A stretch of DNA of 8,211 nt from Gammaproteobacteria bacterium (GTDB taxonomy: Bacteria; Pseudomonadota; Gammaproteobacteria; Steroidobacterales; GCA-2729495): positions 1-8,211 of the forward strand of contig JAHDYN010000064.1 in NCBI GenBank assembly GCA_023383735.1. The letters are read 5' to 3'. Below the pieces are notes generated by a model. The model did no database searches and was not told where the DNA came from. It saw only the letters and a program-made list of their open reading frames with translations. Positions 6,227 through 8,211 of the stretch are shown here, one piece after another. Made by a program: the position numbers and the translations under genes. How positions within the stretch are numbered: position 1 is the first letter of the stretch; every line of letters starts with the position of its first letter.

Positions 6227-7516
6227 TCAGTGGCCGGCAGCACGAAACTGCTCGGCTTCGGTGCTGCCGGCCATCGCCGTGGTGGAGGCGCCACCACCGG
6301 AAATCACCGTCTGCACCGCGTCGAAATAGCCGGTACCCACGAAGGCCTGGTGCCGCACGGCGCGGAAACCATGCGCCTCGTTGGCGAACTCGCGCTCCTG
6401 CAGGTCCGAGTAGGCGTACATGCCATCCTGGCGGTAGGCACGCGCCAGTTCGAACATCGACAGGTTGAGCGCGTGCCAGCCGGCCAGGGTGATGAACTGG
6501 AAGCGATAACCCATCGCCGCGAGCTGCTCACGGAAATCCCGCAGCCGCTCGACCGGCAGGTTGGCGCGCCAGTTGAAGGACGGCGAGCAGTTGTAGGCCA
6601 GCAGCTTGCCCGGGTACTTCGCGTGGATCGCCTTTGCAAAGCGCTCGGCCTGGGCGAGGTCCGGCTTCGAGGTCTCGCACCAGATCAGGTCCGCATAGGG
6701 CGCATAGGACAGGCCGCGATCGATGGCCTGCTCGATGCCTGCGCGCGCCTCGAAGAACCCGTCCTCCGTGCGCCCGCCGGTCAGAAACTGCGCATCGCGG
6801 CTGTCGAAATCAGCCTGCAGCAGGTTGGCCGCATCGGCATCCGTGCGCGCGACCAGCACCGTCGGCACGCCCATCACATCGGCCGCGAAGCGCGCGGCGA
6901 CGAGCTTGTTGATCGCATCCTGGGTCGGCACCAGCACCTTGCCACCCATGTGTCCGCACTTCTTGGCGGACGAGAGCTGGTCTTCGAAGTGCACGGCCGC
7001 GGCACCGGCGCGGATCAGCGACTTGGTGAGCTCGAAGGCGTTCAGGTTGCCGCCAAAGCCGGCCTCGGCATCGGCGATGATCGGCGCCAGCCAGTCGATG
7101 CGCTCATCACCCTGCATGTGGTGGATCTGGTCGGTGCGCAGCAGCGCGTTGTTGATGCGCTCGACCATCTTCGGCACGGAGTCGACCGGATAGAGGCTCT
7201 GGTCGGGATACATCTCGCCGGCGCTGTTGCCGTCGCCGGCCACCTGCCATCCCGAGCAGTAGATCGCCTTCAGCCCGGCCTGGATCTCCTCGACCGCCTG
7301 GTTGCCGGTCATCGCACCCAGGGCGGAAACCACGGTCTCGGTATGCAGCAGGCGCCAGAACTTCTCCGCGCCGAGGCGGGCCAGCGTGTGCTCGACCTGC
7401 ACCGAGCCACGCAGACGAACCACTTCCTCCGCGGCATAGGGCCGGGTGATGCCCGCCCAGCGCGGGCTGTCTGCCCAGTCGCGGCGGAGTTGGTCGGCAT
7501 CGTTGCGCTTGCTCAT
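6227..7516 (-). CDS. aceA: Isocitrate lyase AceA
   Basis: It cleaves isocitrate to glyoxylate and succinate, the first step of the glyoxylate bypass, as a cytosolic Mg-dependent homotetramer. The protein has 429 residues, close to the E. coli-type short enzyme (434) and without the insert of the longer (>500-residue) forms. The catalytic loop KKCGH is at 185-189 (nucleophile C187), followed by MGGKVLVPT. The glyoxylate-binding SGWQVAGD starts at 88. The metal-ligand region includes D149 and D151-E151-like acidic residues in IIADAEAGFGG, where I read D149 and E151. NCSPSFNW is at 309-316 and the C-terminal GSTEAEQF is at 417-424; all are family signatures. ATG at 7516 is backed by GAGGA seven bases upstream. 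It sits between aceB (29-bp gap) and aceK (23-32 bp gap), the order of the classic aceBAK operon, so cotranscription is expected. No truncation or missing catalytic residue is visible. Confidence 0.98.
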   Translation of the reverse strand: MSKRNDADQLRRDWADSPRWAGITRPYAAEEVVRLRGSVQVEHTLARLGAEKFWRLLHTETVVSALGAMTGNQAVEEIQAGLKAIYCSGWQVAGDGNSAGEMYPDQSLYPVDSVPKMVERINNALLRTDQIHHMQGDERIDWLAPIIADAEAGFGGNLNAFELTKSLIRAGAAAVHFEDQLSSAKKCGHMGGKVLVPTQDAINKLVAARFAADVMGVPTVLVARTDADAANLLQADFDSRDAQFLTGGRTEDGFFEARAGIEQAIDRGLSYAPYADLIWCETSKPDLAQAERFAKAIHAKYPGKLLAYNCSPSFNWRANLPVERLRDFREQLAAMGYRFQFITLAGWHALNLSMFELARAYRQDGMYAYSDLQEREFANEAHGFRAVRHQAFVGTGYFDAVQTVISGGGASTTAMAGSTEAEQFRAAGH

Positions 7517-7523
7517 GGCGAAA

Positions 7524-7528
7524 TCCTC
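7524..7528 (-). promoter_or_regulatory. Shine-Dalgarno site of aceA
   Basis: On the minus strand GAGGA lies seven bases upstream of the aceA ATG (7516-7514), inside the 29-bp aceB-aceA spacer. The spacer shows no promoter or hairpin, consistent with readthrough from aceB. Confidence 0.65.
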
Positions 7529-7545
7529 GAAGGGTTTAATCGGTG

Positions 7546-8211
7546 TCAGGAAAGTCTTTCGTAGGCTGGCAGCGTCAGGAACTCGTCGAAGTCCGGCGCA
7601 CGGATCATCGTGGCGAACATCTCTGCGGCAGTGTCGAAGTGCCCGGACTGGAAGCGCTCGGCGCCGATTTCGCCGGCAATCACCTGCAGTTCCTCACGCA
7701 GGGTCGCGGCAAAGCGCTCGATGGTGACCGGCCGGCCATCGCTGGTATGCGCGCCGTGGCGCACCCACTGCCAGACCTGCGCCCGGCAGATCTCCGCGGT
7801 GGCTGCGTCCTCCATCAGGTGATAGAGCGGCACACAGCCCTGCCCGCCCAGCCAGGCCTCGAGGTACTGCAGGCCGACACGGATGTTGTGCCGCAGACCT
7901 TCGTCGGTGATCGGCCCGTCGGGCACGCGCAGCAGGTCGGCCGCCGTCACCACGACATCGTCGCGGCTGACCTCAAGCTGGTTGGGGCCGGTCATGACGG
8001 TTGCGAAGGCTTCGAGGGCAACGGCCGCAAGACCGGGATGGGCGATCCAGGTGCCATCGTGCCCAGCTTGCGCTTCGCGCAGCTTGTCGGCGCGGACGCG
8101 GGCCATCGCCGCCTCGTTGGCGGCCGGGTCGTTCTTGACCGGAATCTGTGCCGCCATGCCGCCCAACGCAAGCGCGCCACGGCGATGACAGGTGCGGATC
8201 AGCAGGTCCAC
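7546..8211 (-). CDS. aceB: Malate synthase A AceB (C-terminal part, 5' end beyond right edge)
   Basis: It condenses glyoxylate with acetyl-CoA to give malate, the second step of the glyoxylate bypass, in the cytosol. The visible 221 residues cover roughly the last 40% of a protein that is normally about 530 long. They match the malate synthase A pattern: DLLIRTCHRRGALALGGMAA at the edge, then NGHDGTWIAHPG-like AGHDGTWIAHPG (49-60), NQLEV, RHNIRVGLQYLEAW (107-120) and GCVPLYHLMEDAATAEI (125-141). The aspartate of MEDAAT (D135 here) corresponds to the catalytic base. The C-terminus ends FLTLPAYERLS, as in A-type enzymes. The GTG at the window edge is internal, since homologues carry several hundred residues before this point. 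The stop is at 7546-7548. It is first in line upstream of aceA and aceK, so the operon promoter lies outside the window. Confidence 0.97.
   Translation of the reverse strand: MDLLIRTCHRRGALALGGMAAQIPVKNDPAANEAAMARVRADKLREAQAGHDGTWIAHPGLAAVALEAFATVMTGPNQLEVSRDDVVVTAADLLRVPDGPITDEGLRHNIRVGLQYLEAWLGGQGCVPLYHLMEDAATAEICRAQVWQWVRHGAHTSDGRPVTIERFAATLREELQVIAGEIGAERFQSGHFDTAAEMFATMIRAPDFDEFLTLPAYERLS

Noticed and set aside
5238..6329. 363-codon open frame on the plus strand across aceK
   Set aside because: Antisense shadow of a conserved enzyme with intact catalytic residues; no ribosome site or family motif was seen.
6158..7564. 468-codon open frame on the plus strand covering all of aceA
   Set aside because: It mirrors the isocitrate lyase codons; length comes from low stop-codon frequency in GC-rich antisense. 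No domain is recognisable.
8209..8211. GTG at the right edge as a start for a short malate synthase-like protein
   Set aside because: The sequence there matches the interior of malate synthase A, so the gene continues beyond the edge.

Overview
The window is GC-rich (roughly two-thirds G+C by eye), densely coding bacterial chromosome with no RNA genes, mobile elements, CRISPR arrays or long non-coding gaps. The glyoxylate genes are of the proteobacterial type: an A-type malate synthase, a short isocitrate lyase of about 430 residues, and an AceK that aligns with the E. coli enzyme at a constant offset. With the base composition this suggests a high-GC proteobacterium, most likely a gammaproteobacterium. 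That placement is an inference.

Two gene blocks converge near position 3190. The left block (+ strand, 1-3184) is a heavy-metal resistance pair: a MerR-family regulator whose first few residues lie off the left edge, a MerR-type operator/promoter at 790-821, and a Zn/Cd/Pb-type P1B ATPase. The operator geometry (20-bp spacer with a dyad between -35 and -10) implies that the regulator activates the efflux pump when metal is present. Both proteins are unusual. The regulator has a basic linker and a C-terminal extension of about 110 residues containing an apparent 40-residue tandem repeat. The ATPase carries a histidine-rich loop inside its actuator domain and an extra Cys/His cluster in its nucleotide-binding domain.

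The right block (- strand, 8211-3203) reads aceB (only the C-terminal part is inside the window), aceA, aceK, then an MFS transporter. Spacers are 29, about 23-32 and 40 bp, with no clear terminator between genes, so the four may form one operon. AceB and AceA make up the glyoxylate bypass. AceK controls flux into it by reversibly phosphorylating isocitrate dehydrogenase, whose gene is not in the window. The role of the MFS protein is unknown, but its position makes cotranscription with the bypass genes plausible.

The two blocks are separated by 18 bp that contain one arm of a perfect 7-bp inverted repeat around the ATPase stop codon, a candidate shared transcription end. The remaining long reading frames, including 400-residue-class ones antisense to the ATPase, aceK and aceA, are GC-driven shadows. 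I found no wholly new system. The most distinctive items are the extended MerR regulator and the His-rich actuator loop of its partner ATPase.
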